Origin: Microvirgula aerodenitrificans DSM 15089
GTDB lineage: Bacteria > Pseudomonadota > Gammaproteobacteria > Burkholderiales > Aquaspirillaceae
Reading direction: 5' to 3'
Assembly: GCF_000620105.1 (NCBI RefSeq)
Contig: NZ_KK211072.1
Coordinates: 52,275-100,814 of the forward strand
Length of the DNA stretch: 48,540 nt
Position 1 is the stretch's first letter, and each line of letters opens with the position of its first letter. The position numbers and the translations under genes are program-made. The notes beneath the pieces are model-generated. The model did not search any database. It saw only the letters and a program-made list of their open reading frames with translations, and was not told the DNA's origin. Below, in pieces: positions 1 to 9,871 of the stretch.

Positions 1-493
1 CGAGCTGGGCGAGATCGGCGGCACCGCTGGCGCTGTCGAAGCCGGCGTACATGGCGCCGATGGCAAAATCGCGCCCCGAGCCGATGGCCCAGTAGCGGTT
101 GTATTCATAGACTTCACGCATCGAGTAGATGGCGAAGATCCCGTGCGGATTGGCAATCAGCACGGTCATCTGGCTCGACTCGTACGGGTCGTCCTCCTCT
201 TCCTCGGTCTTGAGGAAAAAGTCGTCTTTCAGCTTCGGATGCAGCTTGCGGAAGGTCTCGAAGATCGCCGGGCGGCTGGACAGATCGCGGTGCTTGAGGC
301 GGGCCAGCGCCGACTGGAGCACCAGGTCGTGCGCGGCCGAGCCGGCGATGGCGATATAGCTGTCGTCGAGCTGGAAGATCTTGTTGTAACGGGCATCGTG
401 AACGGCGGACAGGCGGGTGTCGCCGAAGGTGGACTGGCAATCGGCGGCAATTGCCACCTCGTCGCCTTTCTTCACCACCACTATGGTTGTCAT
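1..493 (-). CDS. BPH-type proteasome-like Ntn-hydrolase (3' end outside window)
   Basis: This is the N-terminal 164 codons of a 20S-proteasome/HslV-fold peptidase; the gene runs off the left edge. The start is the ATG at 493, giving MTTIVVVKKGDEVAIAAD. After Met removal, Thr2 would be the N-terminal nucleophile, as in HslV and proteasome beta subunits. Downstream come the family-typical TFGDTRLS, a Gly-rich turn (IAIAGSAAHD) and an AIGSGRDFAIGAMYAG block near residues 140-155. It differs from HslV by an acidic insertion (TEEEEDDPYESS, about 105-116), and no hslU lies beside it in the window. This fits the betaproteobacterial proteasome homologue (BPH), a self-compartmentalising ring protease of unknown substrate. 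The family fold is clear; assignment to BPH rather than HslV is inference from this sequence. The 113 bp to the next gene, divergently oriented, should hold both promoters. Confidence 0.8.
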   Translation of the reverse strand, partial: MTTIVVVKKGDEVAIAADCQSTFGDTRLSAVHDARYNKIFQLDDSYIAIAGSAAHDLVLQSALARLKHRDLSSRPAIFETFRKLHPKLKDDFFLKTEEEEDDPYESSQMTVLIANPHGIFAIYSMREVYEYNRYWAIGSGRDFAIGAMYAGFDSASGAADLAQL

Positions 494-606
494 GACAGGC
501 TTTCCGGCATCAGCAAAGGCGGTAAGATTGGGTCCGTACACCGAAAACGCAAGCGCGGGCCCGCCTTTGGTCGCCCGCGTCGCTCCAGACCAGGGAATCC
601 ACACCG

Positions 607-1419
607 ATGTGCCAGCTTCTGGGCATGAACTGCAATACACCGACCGACATCGTCTTTTCATTCGAGGGTTTCCGCCGTCGCGGCGGACTGACCGACCATC
701 ATGCGGACGGCTTCGGCATCGCCTTTTTCGAGGGGGCCGGCGCCCGGGTGTTTCTCGATGTCGAACCGTCGGCGCAATCGCAGGTGGCCGATTTCATCCG
801 CGATTATCCGCTGAAGAGCGAAAATGTCATCGCCCACATCCGCAAGGCGACCCAGGGCGGCGTGTCGCTGGCGAATACCCACCCGTTCCAGCGCGAGATG
901 TGGGGGCGCTACTGGGTGTTCGCCCATAACGGCAATCTGGACGGCTTTGCGCCGCCGGAAGGGCGCCACTACCGTCCCGTCGGCTGCACCGACTCCGAAC
1001 GCGCGTTCTGCTTCCTGCTCGACACGCTGCGCCAGCGCTTCGACCACGAACCGCCGTTCGTCGAGCTGTACCGGCTGGTCAGCGAGACCGTGGCCTGGAT
1101 CCGCAGCCATGGCACGTTCAACTTCATCCTGTCGAACGGCAAGTTCATGCTCGCGCACTGCTCGACCAGCCTGTACTACATCGTGCGCCAGGCGCCGTTC
1201 ACGACCGCCCACCTGGTCGACGAGGACGTCAGTGTCGATTTTGCCGATCTGACCACGTCGAACGACCGGGTGGCCGTGATCGCCACCCAGCCGCTGACCG
1301 ACAACGAGGTCTGGACCCCGTTCGAGGCCAACGAGCTGAAAATCTTCAAGTACGGCGCACCGCTGAAAACGGCACCGGGCATCGGCAAGGTAGCGCCGGT
1401 TCCGCCGTCCGGCGCCTGA
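607..1419 (+). CDS. class II glutamine amidotransferase, YafJ-like
   Basis: The 270-residue protein starts MCQLLGMN, so after Met removal the catalytic Cys is N-terminal, the hallmark of class II (Ntn) glutamine amidotransferases. The conserved blocks follow in order: an HHADGFGIAFF segment near residue 30, then HIRKAT near 78, NTHPF near 88 and the FAHNGNLDGF oxyanion/Gln-site block near 101. There is no synthase domain, so it is a stand-alone GATase of the YafJ/EgtC-like type. Such proteins hydrolyse gamma-glutamyl amides, but the substrate in this subgroup is not established. It is transcribed away from the protease gene on its left and is followed 112 bp later by the oxidase. The family call is secure; the physiological role is unknown. 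Confidence 0.88.
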   Translation: MCQLLGMNCNTPTDIVFSFEGFRRRGGLTDHHADGFGIAFFEGAGARVFLDVEPSAQSQVADFIRDYPLKSENVIAHIRKATQGGVSLANTHPFQREMWGRYWVFAHNGNLDGFAPPEGRHYRPVGCTDSERAFCFLLDTLRQRFDHEPPFVELYRLVSETVAWIRSHGTFNFILSNGKFMLAHCSTSLYYIVRQAPFTTAHLVDEDVSVDFADLTTSNDRVAVIATQPLTDNEVWTPFEANELKIFKYGAPLKTAPGIGKVAPVPPSGA

Positions 1420-1531
1420 GTCCGCCGGGCCCCGCCTTGTCGACAGTCAACCGGCGGCGCGGAACGTCTCACTATACTGGTGACGTTGTCGCATTGACGG
1501 GGGCTGTATCCATGGGGTGGGGGAAACGCGC

Positions 1532-2851
1532 ATGATCGTCGTGATCGGTGCCGGGTTGTCGGGTCTGTCGTGCGCGTGGCATCTGCGCGAAGCCGGCGTC
1601 GAGGTGGTCGTGCTCGAAGCGGGGGACCGCGTCGGCGGCAAGGTCAGGACGGTCGAGGAGGCCGGTTGTCGTCTGGAACTCGGCCCGAACACCCTGTATG
1701 CCCATGATGGCCATCGCGCACTGCTTGCCCGCCTCGGACTGGACGGTGACATCGTCCCGGTTGCCGATGTGGCGCGCCATCGTCATGTGCTGCGTGGTGG
1801 CGAATACCGCACCTTGCCGGGCGGGCCGCTGGCCTTTCTGTGCGGGGGCGCCTTCAGCGCCCGCAGCAAGTGGCGGCTGCTGACCGAACCGTTCCGCCGC
1901 AACCGGCCGCGGCAGACGCCGGAAACGGTAGCGGCATTCTTTCGCCGCCGGCTGGGCCAGGAGATGGTCGAGCGGCTGATCGACCCGTTTATCGGCGGTG
2001 TGTTTGCCGGCGATCCCGAACACCTGCTGGCCTCGCTGACCCTGCCCGCGATCTATGACGCCGAGCGCGATGCCGGTTCCATCCTGCTGGGCATGCTCAA
2101 GCGCATGCACACCCTGCGTCGCCGCGACAGCTTCACGCTGCGGCACGGGCTGGAAAGCCTGCCGCGCGCGCTGGCCGCCGGGCTGGACGTGCGACTGTCG
2201 TGCCCGGCACTCGGGCTGGAACGGGGTGACGACGGCTGGACGGTCGTGACGGCCGCCGGGCCGATCGCGGCCGACGCCGTGGTGCTGGCGCTGCCGGCGC
2301 CGGCAGCTGCGGCGCTGGTCGAACCGTGGCTGCCGCGCCAGGCGCAGGATCTGGCCGGCCTTGGCTATGCGCCGATGGCGGTGGTGCACACGGTGTTCCG
2401 CCGCACCGACGTTGGCCATGCGCTGGACGGCTTCGGCGCGCTGCATCCGCGTGCCGAGCGGCCGTTCGCCGCCGGTGCCATCTGGTCCGGCTCCCTGTTC
2501 CCCGACTGCGTGCCGGCGGAAGAAACCCTGCTGACCAGTTTTGTCGGCGGCATGCAGTTCGTCGACCGCTACGCCGTCGATGACCAGGCCCTGCTGGCCG
2601 GGGTCAATGATGAGCTGGCGCGCACTTGCCGGACCCGGGCCGCACCACTGCGGCAGCGGCTGACACGCTGGGCGGAGGCCTTGCCGCAGTACGACGAGCG
2701 TGCATTGCCGATCGCCCATGCCGCCAGCGTGCTGGCAGGCGAACGGCTGCACGTCTGCGCGAACTGGCATGACGGCGTGTCGATGGCCGACTGCCTGGAA
2801 AAGGGCGAGCGCCTGGCCCGGCGGCTGGCCGGCGACCGGACCGGCGCCTGA
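1532..2851 (+). CDS. hemG: HemY-type protoporphyrinogen oxidase (FAD)
   Basis: A 439-residue FAD-dependent oxidase. It opens with MIVVIGAGLSGLSCAWHL, the GxGxxG dinucleotide-binding fold, followed by VVVLEAGDRVGGKVRT, the typical FAD-binding arm of the amine-oxidase/PPOX superfamily. ELGPNTLY near residue 55 and a C-terminal block (LHVCANWHDGVSMADCLEKG) that closes the FAD site match oxygen-dependent protoporphyrinogen/coproporphyrinogen oxidases. These make protoporphyrin IX (or coproporphyrin III) in haem synthesis, usually at the membrane. I use the ATG at 1532, which has a GGGG-rich Shine-Dalgarno and puts the Rossmann strand at the N terminus; an in-frame GTG at 1517 is possible. Naming is tangled: this fold is called HemY in older work, HemG in some pipelines. 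Supplying haem would suit the nitric oxide reductase encoded downstream, but no regulatory link is visible. Confidence 0.82.
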   Translation: MIVVIGAGLSGLSCAWHLREAGVEVVVLEAGDRVGGKVRTVEEAGCRLELGPNTLYAHDGHRALLARLGLDGDIVPVADVARHRHVLRGGEYRTLPGGPLAFLCGGAFSARSKWRLLTEPFRRNRPRQTPETVAAFFRRRLGQEMVERLIDPFIGGVFAGDPEHLLASLTLPAIYDAERDAGSILLGMLKRMHTLRRRDSFTLRHGLESLPRALAAGLDVRLSCPALGLERGDDGWTVVTAAGPIAADAVVLALPAPAAAALVEPWLPRQAQDLAGLGYAPMAVVHTVFRRTDVGHALDGFGALHPRAERPFAAGAIWSGSLFPDCVPAEETLLTSFVGGMQFVDRYAVDDQALLAGVNDELARTCRTRAAPLRQRLTRWAEALPQYDERALPIAHAASVLAGERLHVCANWHDGVSMADCLEKGERLARRLAGDRTGA

Positions 2852-2927
2852 AGGCGCGCTTGCCCCGTGCGCGGCGGCGCGGTTAACGGTATAAAGGACA
2901 TTGCCATGACCCCTGTATCGTTTGCCC

Positions 2928-3572
2928 ATGTCCGTTCCCGTTCTGTCCGCGCTTGAAGCGCGCATTCTCGGTGTGCTGGTGGAAAAACAGCGCACCGTGC
3001 CCGATACCTACCCGCTGTCGCTGAATGCGCTGCTTGCCGGCTGCAATCAGAAGACCAGCCGCGACCCGGTGATGAGTGCCGGCGAGTCCGATGTGCTGGC
3101 CGCGCTGGATGCGCTGCGCAGCCATTCTTTCGTCATCGAATCTTCCGGCGGACGCGTGATCCGCTACGCACACAACACCGAACGCGTGCTGTCGGTGCCG
3201 ACCCAGTCGGTCGCCATTCTGTCCACGCTGATGCTGCGCGGTCCGCAGACGGCCGCCGAGCTGCGCGCGAACTGCGAGCGGCTGCACCGTTTTGCCGACG
3301 TGTCGGCCGTCGAGGCTTTTCTCGACGAGCTGTCCGAGCGCGGCGACGGCGCGCTGGTCTGCATGCTGCCCAAGGCCCCCGGCAGCCGGGAAAACCGCTG
3401 GATGCACCTGCTGTGCGGCGAGCCCGGGCCGGAGCTGCTGGCCCCGTCCGCCGACACGCGACCGGCACCCCGCAGCGATGCGGCGCTGCAGGCGCGGGTC
3501 GAACAGCTGGAGGAGGAGGTCGCCGGACTGCGCGAGCGTCTGGACCGGGTGTGCGGCGAGCTGGGCCTGTAG
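2928..3572 (+). CDS. YceH/DUF480 family winged-helix protein
   Basis: About 214 residues starting [20 protein letters not shown]. It contains the YceH (UPF0502/DUF480) signature: [15 protein letters not shown] followed by [13 protein letters not shown] and [11 protein letters not shown], which form the first winged-helix domain. A second winged helix follows ([18 protein letters not shown]). The last 35 residues ([23 protein letters not shown]) form a short coiled coil. The fold suggests nucleic-acid binding, but no function is established. I chose the ATG at 2928; an in-frame TTG two codons upstream is equally close to any ribosome site, and no strong Shine-Dalgarno is visible for either. 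It sits alone between the oxidase and glyQ. Confidence 0.82.
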   Translation: MSVPVLSALEARILGVLVEKQRTVPDTYPLSLNALLAGCNQKTSRDPVMSAGESDVLAALDALRSHSFVIESSGGRVIRYAHNTERVLSVPTQSVAILSTLMLRGPQTAAELRANCERLHRFADVSAVEAFLDELSERGDGALVCMLPKAPGSRENRWMHLLCGEPGPELLAPSADTRPAPRSDAALQARVEQLEEEVAGLRERLDRVCGELGL

Positions 3573-3649
3573 CAAATGGGCTGCCTTTGATTCGACAAGG
3601 GCTTAACGAGTAGAATCCACCGCTAATTTATTGCCGGATCCACGCTGTC

Positions 3650-4543
<894 letters not shown>

Positions 4544-4551
4544 GTCGCTAG

Positions 4552-5016
4552 ATGAGGAAAACCGTCGTTTCCGCCGTCCTGTCCGCCGTCCTGCTGTCGT
4601 CGGCGCACGCCGCCCCGGTTTCCGCCCGGGCCCCCACGCCGACGCCGGTGTGGATGACCTACCAGAACGGAACCAAGCTGCAACTGGCCATCGACCGTGC
4701 GTCGTTCCGCTGGGTCGACGGCGGGCTGCTGCAGTTCCGTCATCGTGAAACCTTCGCCGACCAGAAGACCGAGCCGACGCTGAAGGTGCACTATTTCGTC
4801 CGGACCAATACCGTGGTGGTGGACTGCGCAAACGACCGTTATGCCCTTGTTTCTTCCGATTACCTGGATCGCAACGGGAAGCTCGTCTGGGCGACGACCT
4901 TCCCGCTGCCGCCGCACCTGTGGCGTTTCCAAGCAGTGGAGGAGGGTTCGATGGGCGCCAGCATGCTGGATATCGCCTGCCAGACCGTCCGCCACCCTGC
5001 CTACAAGACCGAATAA
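4552..5016 (+). CDS. secreted protein, possible surface-adhesin E-like fold
   Basis: 154 residues with a clear Sec signal peptide (MRKTVVSAVLSAVLLSSAHA followed by APVSA). The mature part has alternating beta-type segments and two cysteines (VVVDCAND and LDIACQT) that could form a disulfide. The pattern of a central VVDC...YDR/NGKLVW stretch and a terminal ACQ resembles the small surface-adhesin E-like family seen in many proteobacterial secreted proteins; this is a weak resemblance by eye. The gene is inserted between glyQ (8 bp upstream) and glyS (6 bp downstream), so it must be cotranslated with the synthetase subunits, although it is predicted to be exported. Function unknown. Confidence 0.75.
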   Translation: MRKTVVSAVLSAVLLSSAHAAPVSARAPTPTPVWMTYQNGTKLQLAIDRASFRWVDGGLLQFRHRETFADQKTEPTLKVHYFVRTNTVVVDCANDRYALVSSDYLDRNGKLVWATTFPLPPHLWRFQAVEEGSMGASMLDIACQTVRHPAYKTE

Positions 5017-5022
5017 ACTGCC

Positions 5023-7101
5023 ATGACCACCCTGCTCGTAGAACTGTTTACCGAAGAGCTGCCGCCGAAGGCGCTCAAAAAGCTGGGCGAGCGTTTTGCC
5101 GACACCGTCCGCGCCGAACTCGCGCGCGCCGGTCTGATCGACGATGCCGCCGTCGTCCACCCGTTTGCCAGCCCGCGCCGGCTGGGCGTGACCATCTCCC
5201 CGGTGCTGGCCCAGGCGCCGGACCACGATGTCACCGAAAAGATCATGCCGGTCGGCGTGGCGCTGAATGCTGCCGGCGAGCCGAGCCCGGCGCTGGTGAA
5301 GAAGCTCGAAGCCCGTTCTATCCCGCTCGACGCGGTGGCGAAGTTCGAGCGTCGCCAGGACGGCAAGAGTGAAACCTTCTTCTACACCTACACCGCCACC
5401 GGCGCCCGGCTCGACCAGGTGCTGCCGGCTGCGGTGCAGGAAGCGCTGCGCAAGCTGCCGATCCCGAAACTGATGCACTGGGGCGACAGCGACGTCACCT
5501 TCGTGCGTCCGGTGCATGCGCTGATCATGATGCATGGCGATCGCGTGATCGATGGCGAAGTCCTCGGCCTGAAGTCCGGCCGGGTGACCGGTGGTCACCG
5601 CTTCCTGTCCGCCGGCGACATTGCCATTCCGTCCGCCGATGCCTACGCGCGTACGCTGTACGAACAGGGCAAAGTGGTGGCGAGCTTCGAAGCCCGCCAC
5701 GCGCTGATCGACAAGCACCTGGCCGACCGTGCCGCGGCACTCGGCGCCACGCTGGCGGCCGATGACGCGCTGCTGGACGAAGTGACGGCGCTGGTCGAAT
5801 GGCCGGTGGTGCTGGAAGCCGGTTTCGAGGCCGAGTTCCTCAAGGTGCCGCAGGAATGCCTGATCCTGACCATGCAGCAGAACCAGAAGTACTTCCCGCT
5901 GCTGGACGCCGCCGGCAAGCTGATGAACCGCTTCCTGCTGGTGTCCAATCTGGAAACCGCCGATCCGACCCACATCATCCGCGGCAACGAACGCGTGCTG
6001 CGCGCACGGCTGTCCGATGCCAAGTTCTTCTATGAACAGGACCAGAAGCAGCCGCTGGAAGCGCGCATTCCGCGTCTGGCCGATGTGGTCTACCACAACA
6101 AGCTCGGCAGCCAGCTCGAACGCGTCGAACGCCTCGAACGCCTGTCCGGCGAAGTGGCCGCGCAACTGGGGGCCGACGCCGCGCTGGCGCGCCGCGCCGC
6201 CCGGCTGGCCAAGGCCGACCTGCTGACCGACATGGTCGGTGAATTCCCGGAACTGCAGGGTGTGATGGGCACCTATTACGCCCGCCTGGATGGCGAGCCG
6301 GCCGAGGTCGCTGCCGCCATCGAAGGCCATTACCACCCGCGCTTTGCCGGTGATTCGCTGCCGGAAGGCGCGATCGCGACCGCCGTCGCCCTGGCCGACA
6401 AGCTGGAAATCCTGACCGGCATCTGGGGCATCGGCCTGATCCCGACCGGCGACAAGGATCCGTTCGGCCTGCGCCGGCACGCCCTCGGCGTGCTGCGCAT
6501 GCTGATGGAACAGCCGCTGGACCTGCGCGCACTGCTGGAACGGGCCGTCGCCGCCTTCCCGGCCGGCACGCTGGCCGACGGCACTGCCGACGCCCTGTAC
6601 GGCTTCATGCTCGAACGGCTGAAGAACCTGCTGACCGCCGACGCCGACATTCGCGCCGACGAAGTCGACGCCGTGCTGGCGCTGGCGCCGACCCGGCTGG
6701 ACGAAATCCGCGCCGTGCTGGCAGCGGTGTCCGCGTTCCGCGCGCTGCCGGAAGCCGCCGCACTGGCCGCCGCCAACAAGCGGGTCAAGAACATCCTGAA
6801 AAAGGTGGACGGCGAGGTGCCGACTGCCATCGACCCGGCACGCTTTGCCGAGGAGGCCGAGCGCGCGCTGGCTGCCGCCATCGACGCCGTACTGCCCGAT
6901 GTCGATGCCGCCTGCACCGGTCGTGACTACACCGCTGCGCTGTCGCGCCTGGCGGCGCTGAAGGCGCCGGTGGACGCGTTCTTCGACGGCGTGATGGTGA
7001 TGGCCGACGATGCCGCCGTGCGTCGCAACCGACTCGCCCTGCTCGGCAAACTTGCCGGTCTGTTCAATCGCGTGGCCGACATTTCGCTGCTGGCGGAATG
7101 A
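5023..7101 (+). CDS. glyS: glycyl-tRNA synthetase beta subunit
   Basis: 692 residues, normal length for GlyS. It starts [20 protein letters not shown], the conserved amino terminus of the subunit. The HD-like central region ([20 protein letters not shown]) and [18 protein letters not shown] are diagnostic. The C-terminal part ([22 protein letters not shown]) is the anticodon-binding-like domain of the beta subunit. It works with GlyQ to charge tRNA-Gly; the beta subunit provides most tRNA contacts. It begins 6 bp after the small secreted-protein gene and ends about 50 bp before gmhB. Confidence 0.97.
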   Translation: MTTLLVELFTEELPPKALKKLGERFADTVRAELARAGLIDDAAVVHPFASPRRLGVTISPVLAQAPDHDVTEKIMPVGVALNAAGEPSPALVKKLEARSIPLDAVAKFERRQDGKSETFFYTYTATGARLDQVLPAAVQEALRKLPIPKLMHWGDSDVTFVRPVHALIMMHGDRVIDGEVLGLKSGRVTGGHRFLSAGDIAIPSADAYARTLYEQGKVVASFEARHALIDKHLADRAAALGATLAADDALLDEVTALVEWPVVLEAGFEAEFLKVPQECLILTMQQNQKYFPLLDAAGKLMNRFLLVSNLETADPTHIIRGNERVLRARLSDAKFFYEQDQKQPLEARIPRLADVVYHNKLGSQLERVERLERLSGEVAAQLGADAALARRAARLAKADLLTDMVGEFPELQGVMGTYYARLDGEPAEVAAAIEGHYHPRFAGDSLPEGAIATAVALADKLEILTGIWGIGLIPTGDKDPFGLRRHALGVLRMLMEQPLDLRALLERAVAAFPAGTLADGTADALYGFMLERLKNLLTADADIRADEVDAVLALAPTRLDEIRAVLAAVSAFRALPEAAALAAANKRVKNILKKVDGEVPTAIDPARFAEEAERALAAAIDAVLPDVDAACTGRDYTAALSRLAALKAPVDAFFDGVMVMADDAAVRRNRLALLGKLAGLFNRVADISLLAE

Positions 7102-7150
7102 CCCACGCCCGTCACAAGGACGTCCATTGTCCCATCACGGTGCCAGCCCC

Positions 7151-7693
7151 ATGAAACTCGTCATCCTCGACCGGGACGGTGTGATCAACCAGGATCGCGA
7201 CGATTTCGTCAAGAACAGCCTCGAGTGGGTGCCGATCGACGGTGCACTGGACGGGATTGCCCTGCTGTCCCAGGCCGGTTGGCGCGTGGTTGTGGCGACC
7301 AACCAGTCCGGGCTCGGGCGCGGGCTGTTCGACATGCATGCGCTGAACGCCATGCATGACAAGATGCACCACCTGGTCGGCAAGGCCGGCGGCCGCATCG
7401 ACGCGGTATTCTTCTGTCCGCACAAGCCCGAGGCCCATTGCAGTTGCCGCAAGCCGGCCCCGGGCATGGTGCTGGACATTGCCGAGCGCTTCGGCGTCAA
7501 GCCGGAAAGCCTGTGGCTGATCGGCGACAGCCTGCGCGACCTGCAGGCGATCGACACCGCCGGCGGCAAGGCGATCCTGGTCCGCACCGGCAAGGGGCGG
7601 CAGACGGAGAAGGCCGGCGATCTGCCGCCGCGCACCGAGGTGTTCGACAACCTGCTTGTCGCCGCCGAATGGCTGATAGCCCACGTTTCCTGA
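7151..7693 (+). CDS. gmhB: D-glycero-beta-D-manno-heptose 1,7-bisphosphate 7-phosphatase
   Basis: A 180-residue HAD-superfamily phosphatase. Motif I is LDRDGVIN (nucleophile and acid/base Asp), motif II is VVVATNQSG, and motif IV is LIGDSLRDLQA. Between them sits the zinc-binding Cys/His cluster typical of GmhB and histidinol phosphatase (FFCPHKPEAHCSCRKPAPGM). It removes the 7-phosphate from heptose bisphosphate in ADP-heptose synthesis for the lipopolysaccharide inner core. It is followed 6 bp later by plsC, a common GlyS-GmhB-PlsC arrangement in betaproteobacteria. Start: ATG 7151, giving MKLVILDRDG. Confidence 0.93.
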   Translation: MKLVILDRDGVINQDRDDFVKNSLEWVPIDGALDGIALLSQAGWRVVVATNQSGLGRGLFDMHALNAMHDKMHHLVGKAGGRIDAVFFCPHKPEAHCSCRKPAPGMVLDIAERFGVKPESLWLIGDSLRDLQAIDTAGGKAILVRTGKGRQTEKAGDLPPRTEVFDNLLVAAEWLIAHVS

Positions 7694-7699
7694 AGACTC

Positions 7700-8467
7700 A
7701 TGCTCATATTCCGAAATCTGCTTTACTGGCTGGTGCTGTGCATCAGCATGCCGCCTTACTCGATCATTGGCCTGCTGCTGCTGCCGGCGCCGCGTCGCTT
7801 CCGCCAGCGGGTCATTGCCTCGTGGGCGCTGGTGCTGATGTGGGCGCTGGAACACCTGGTCGGTCTCAAGTACAAGGTGATCGGTCGGGAGAACATCCCC
7901 GATACGCCGTCGATCATTTCCAGCAAGCACCAGTCCGGCTGGGAAACCCTGGCACTGCAATCGATCTTTCCGCATCAGGTGTTCGTCGCCAAGCGTGAAC
8001 TGCTGTGGATCCCGTTCTTTGGCTGGGGTCTGGCGGCGGCGTGCGCGATCATGATCGATCGCCGCAATCGCATGCAGGCCAACCGGCAACTGATCGAGCA
8101 GGGCGAGCAGCGGATTCGCGACGGCTTCTGGATCACCATCTTCCCCGAGGGTACGCGCACCGCGCCGGGCAAGCGCGGCAAGTACAAGCTCGGTGGCGCG
8201 CGGCTGGCCCGCGACATCGGTGTGCCGCTGGTGCCGGTGGCGCTGAACTCCGGCGAATTCTGGCCGCGCAACAGCTTCTTCAAGTACCCGGGCGAGATTA
8301 CCGTGGTCATCGGCAAGCCGGTGATGGCGGCGGATGCCGGCGGACCGGAAGCGATGATGCGTCAAGTGGAGGAATGGATTGAAGCCCGCCAAGCCGAAAT
8401 CAGCGGCGTCGGCCCGTGCGCGAGTCCCGAAGACCGCGCCCGTCGTCTGGCACGTCTCGCTGGCTGA
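7700..8467 (+). CDS. plsC: 1-acyl-sn-glycerol-3-phosphate acyltransferase
   Basis: 255 residues. An N-terminal hydrophobic segment (NLLYWLVLCISMPPYSIIGLL, in two parts) anchors it to the inner membrane. The catalytic HX4D/E motif appears as KHQSGWET near residue 76, the acceptor-binding motif as FPEGTRT near 150, and the later VPLVPVALNSGEFW block is also typical. It makes phosphatidic acid from lysophosphatidic acid. The 3' end overlaps the next gene by 89 bp, suggesting translational coupling. Confidence 0.93.
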   Translation: MLIFRNLLYWLVLCISMPPYSIIGLLLLPAPRRFRQRVIASWALVLMWALEHLVGLKYKVIGRENIPDTPSIISSKHQSGWETLALQSIFPHQVFVAKRELLWIPFFGWGLAAACAIMIDRRNRMQANRQLIEQGEQRIRDGFWITIFPEGTRTAPGKRGKYKLGGARLARDIGVPLVPVALNSGEFWPRNSFFKYPGEITVVIGKPVMAADAGGPEAMMRQVEEWIEARQAEISGVGPCASPEDRARRLARLAG

Positions 8468-9134
8468 CCGCGAACCGCTGCAACTGGCAGTCGTGCGCAG
8501 CGCGCGGCGGACGCTGGCGCTGCACGTGACCGGGCAGGGGGTCGAGGCGCGTGCGCCGCTGACCCTGCCGCGCGAACGCATCGAAGGCTTCGTGCGCGAA
8601 AAGGCCGACTGGATCCGGCGCAAGCAGGCCGAAGTCATGGCCCGCGACGCCGCCAGGCTGGCCACGCCGCACAGTGTGCTGCTGCGTGGCATCGGGCATG
8701 CGCTGCATTTCATTCCCGGCAGCCCGCGCCGCGCGCTGTTTCGCGATGGCCAGTGCGTGGTGGTCGGCGCCGCCGACTGGGAAGCGGCACAGCCGCTGAT
8801 TGCCCGCGCGCTGCGCGCCGAAGCGGCCGCCGATTTTCCGGCCCGGCTGCAGGCGTTTTCCGGCCACTGGCTGCGGGCGCCCCGGGCGCTGAAACTGTCG
8901 TCGGCGCGCAAGCGCTGGGGCAGCTGCACCTCGCGCGGGACGGTCAATCTCGCCTGGCGGCTGGTCATGGCGCCCGATTACGCCATCGACTACGTGATGG
9001 CGCACGAACTGGCCCATCTGCTGGAAATGAACCATTCGCCGCGCTTCTGGGCCGAAGTCGCCCGACTGTATCCGGACTGGCAGCGCGGCCATGTCTGGCT
9101 GAAGCGCAACGCCGCGCTGTGCGGCGTCGTGTAA
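8379..9134 (+). CDS. YgjP/SprT-like zinc metallohydrolase (M48-like, DUF45)
   Basis: 251 residues with the family core KRWGSCTSRGTVNLAWRLVMAP, followed by YVMAHELAHLLEMNHSPRFW: the HExxH-type zinc site (HELAH) plus a third His. This is the YgjP/WLM-like predicted metal-dependent hydrolase family; substrate unknown. The start is a TTG at 8379, supported by GGAGGA about 6 nt upstream (8368-8373) and by the absence of an in-frame ATG that would keep the N-terminal domain. This places the start inside plsC, so the two genes are probably translationally coupled. Confidence 0.85.
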   Translation: MKPAKPKSAASARARVPKTAPVVWHVSLADREPLQLAVVRSARRTLALHVTGQGVEARAPLTLPRERIEGFVREKADWIRRKQAEVMARDAARLATPHSVLLRGIGHALHFIPGSPRRALFRDGQCVVVGAADWEAAQPLIARALRAEAAADFPARLQAFSGHWLRAPRALKLSSARKRWGSCTSRGTVNLAWRLVMAPDYAIDYVMAHELAHLLEMNHSPRFWAEVARLYPDWQRGHVWLKRNAALCGVV

Positions 9135-9170
9135 GCGCCACAACATCCCTGACTTTTCTGGAGGAATACC

Positions 9171-9566
9171 ATGCGCCTGCTGCACACCATGCTGCGTGTC
9201 GGCAATCTCGACCGTTCGATCGCTTTCTATACCGGGGTGCTCGGCATGCGGCTGCTGCGCCGCAATGACTATCCGGACGGCCGCTTCACCCTGGCTTTCG
9301 TCGGCTATGACGACGAGGACAAGGCCTCGGTACTCGAACTGACCCACAACTGGGACACCGACCATTACGACCTCGGCAACGGCTATGGCCACATCGCGCT
9401 GGAAGTCGCCGATGCCGCTGCCAGCTGTGATGCCGTGCGCCGCCTGGGCGGCAAGGTCACGCGCGAAGCCGGGCCGATGAAACATGGTTCGACCGTCATC
9501 GCCTTTGTCGAGGACCCGGACGGCTACAAGATCGAATTCATTCAGGCCGGTACCCAGCACGACTGA
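9171..9566 (+). CDS. gloA: lactoylglutathione lyase (glyoxalase I)
   Basis: 131 residues beginning [20 protein letters not shown], with the glyoxalase/VOC fold. Metal ligands are visible as the His of LLHTMLRV, the Glu of VLELTHNW, the His of YGHIALEV and the Glu of KIEFIQ. The [11 protein letters not shown] and [12 protein letters not shown]-type blocks are classic for GloA. It isomerises the methylglyoxal-glutathione hemithioacetal to S-lactoylglutathione. A strong Shine-Dalgarno (TGGAGGA) lies just ahead of the ATG, and an intrinsic terminator follows 15 bp after the stop. Confidence 0.95.
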   Translation: MRLLHTMLRVGNLDRSIAFYTGVLGMRLLRRNDYPDGRFTLAFVGYDDEDKASVLELTHNWDTDHYDLGNGYGHIALEVADAAASCDAVRRLGGKVTREAGPMKHGSTVIAFVEDPDGYKIEFIQAGTQHD

Positions 9567-9581
9567 TCGCAGTGAATGAAA

Positions 9582-9617
9582 AAAGGACTGACCGTATTTG
9601 AATACGGTCAGTCCTTT
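9582..9617. terminator. intrinsic terminator after gloA
   Basis: A perfect 17-bp inverted repeat (9582-9598 pairs with 9601-9617) with an AAAGGACTGACC arm. It is preceded by a run of A and followed by TTTCTTTTT, so it can terminate in both directions. It separates the housekeeping block from the nor operon. Confidence 0.93.
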
Positions 9618-9797
9618 CTTTTTCCTGTTTTGCAGGCTATATGCACCTGCCGGCAAAGCCGGCGTGTATTCCCGCATTATAAATGGGGTTATAACGGCGT
9701 TGCCGGCCATGCCTAATAAACCCTGATTATGGCAGGGTTAAAATAACCCGAAAAAAGCCGGATTTATGCTTCCGATTCCCCTCCGGTCTGAAAAGCG
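9618..9797. other. non-coding gap upstream of norC
   Basis: Within the 305-bp gene-free stretch between gloA and norC, this segment holds no convincing ORF. It is AT-richer than its surroundings and contains a small hairpin (AACCCTG at 9719-9725 with CAGGGTT at 9733-9739). I see no known riboswitch or second regulatory palindrome. Confidence 0.5.
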
Positions 9798-9811
9798 TTG
9801 ATACGAATCAA
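9798..9811. promoter_or_regulatory. FNR/DNR-type operator of the nor operon
   Basis: TTGATACGAATCAA is an exact match to the FNR-family consensus TTGAT-N4-ATCAA. Its centre (9804.5) lies 41-42 bp upstream of about 9846. A -10-like CACTAT at 9835-9840 would give that transcription start, the class II activator geometry. The site is 60 bp before the norC start. It is expected to bind FNR, DNR or NnrR under low oxygen or nitric oxide; which of these cannot be read from the site. Confidence 0.85.
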
Positions 9812-9871
9812 TGATGATGTCCTGTGCCGGACCGCACTATCTGCATGCTAATTTATGCACAGGGGAGTGCC

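Noticed and set aside
1-493. Naming the left-edge protease HslV
   Set aside because: The acidic insert and absence of hslU fit BPH better; the missing C terminus prevents certainty.
9719-9739. Hairpin ahead of norC as a riboswitch
   Set aside because: Only 7 bp with no conserved core, and it lies upstream of the predicted promoter, so it would not be transcribed with norC.
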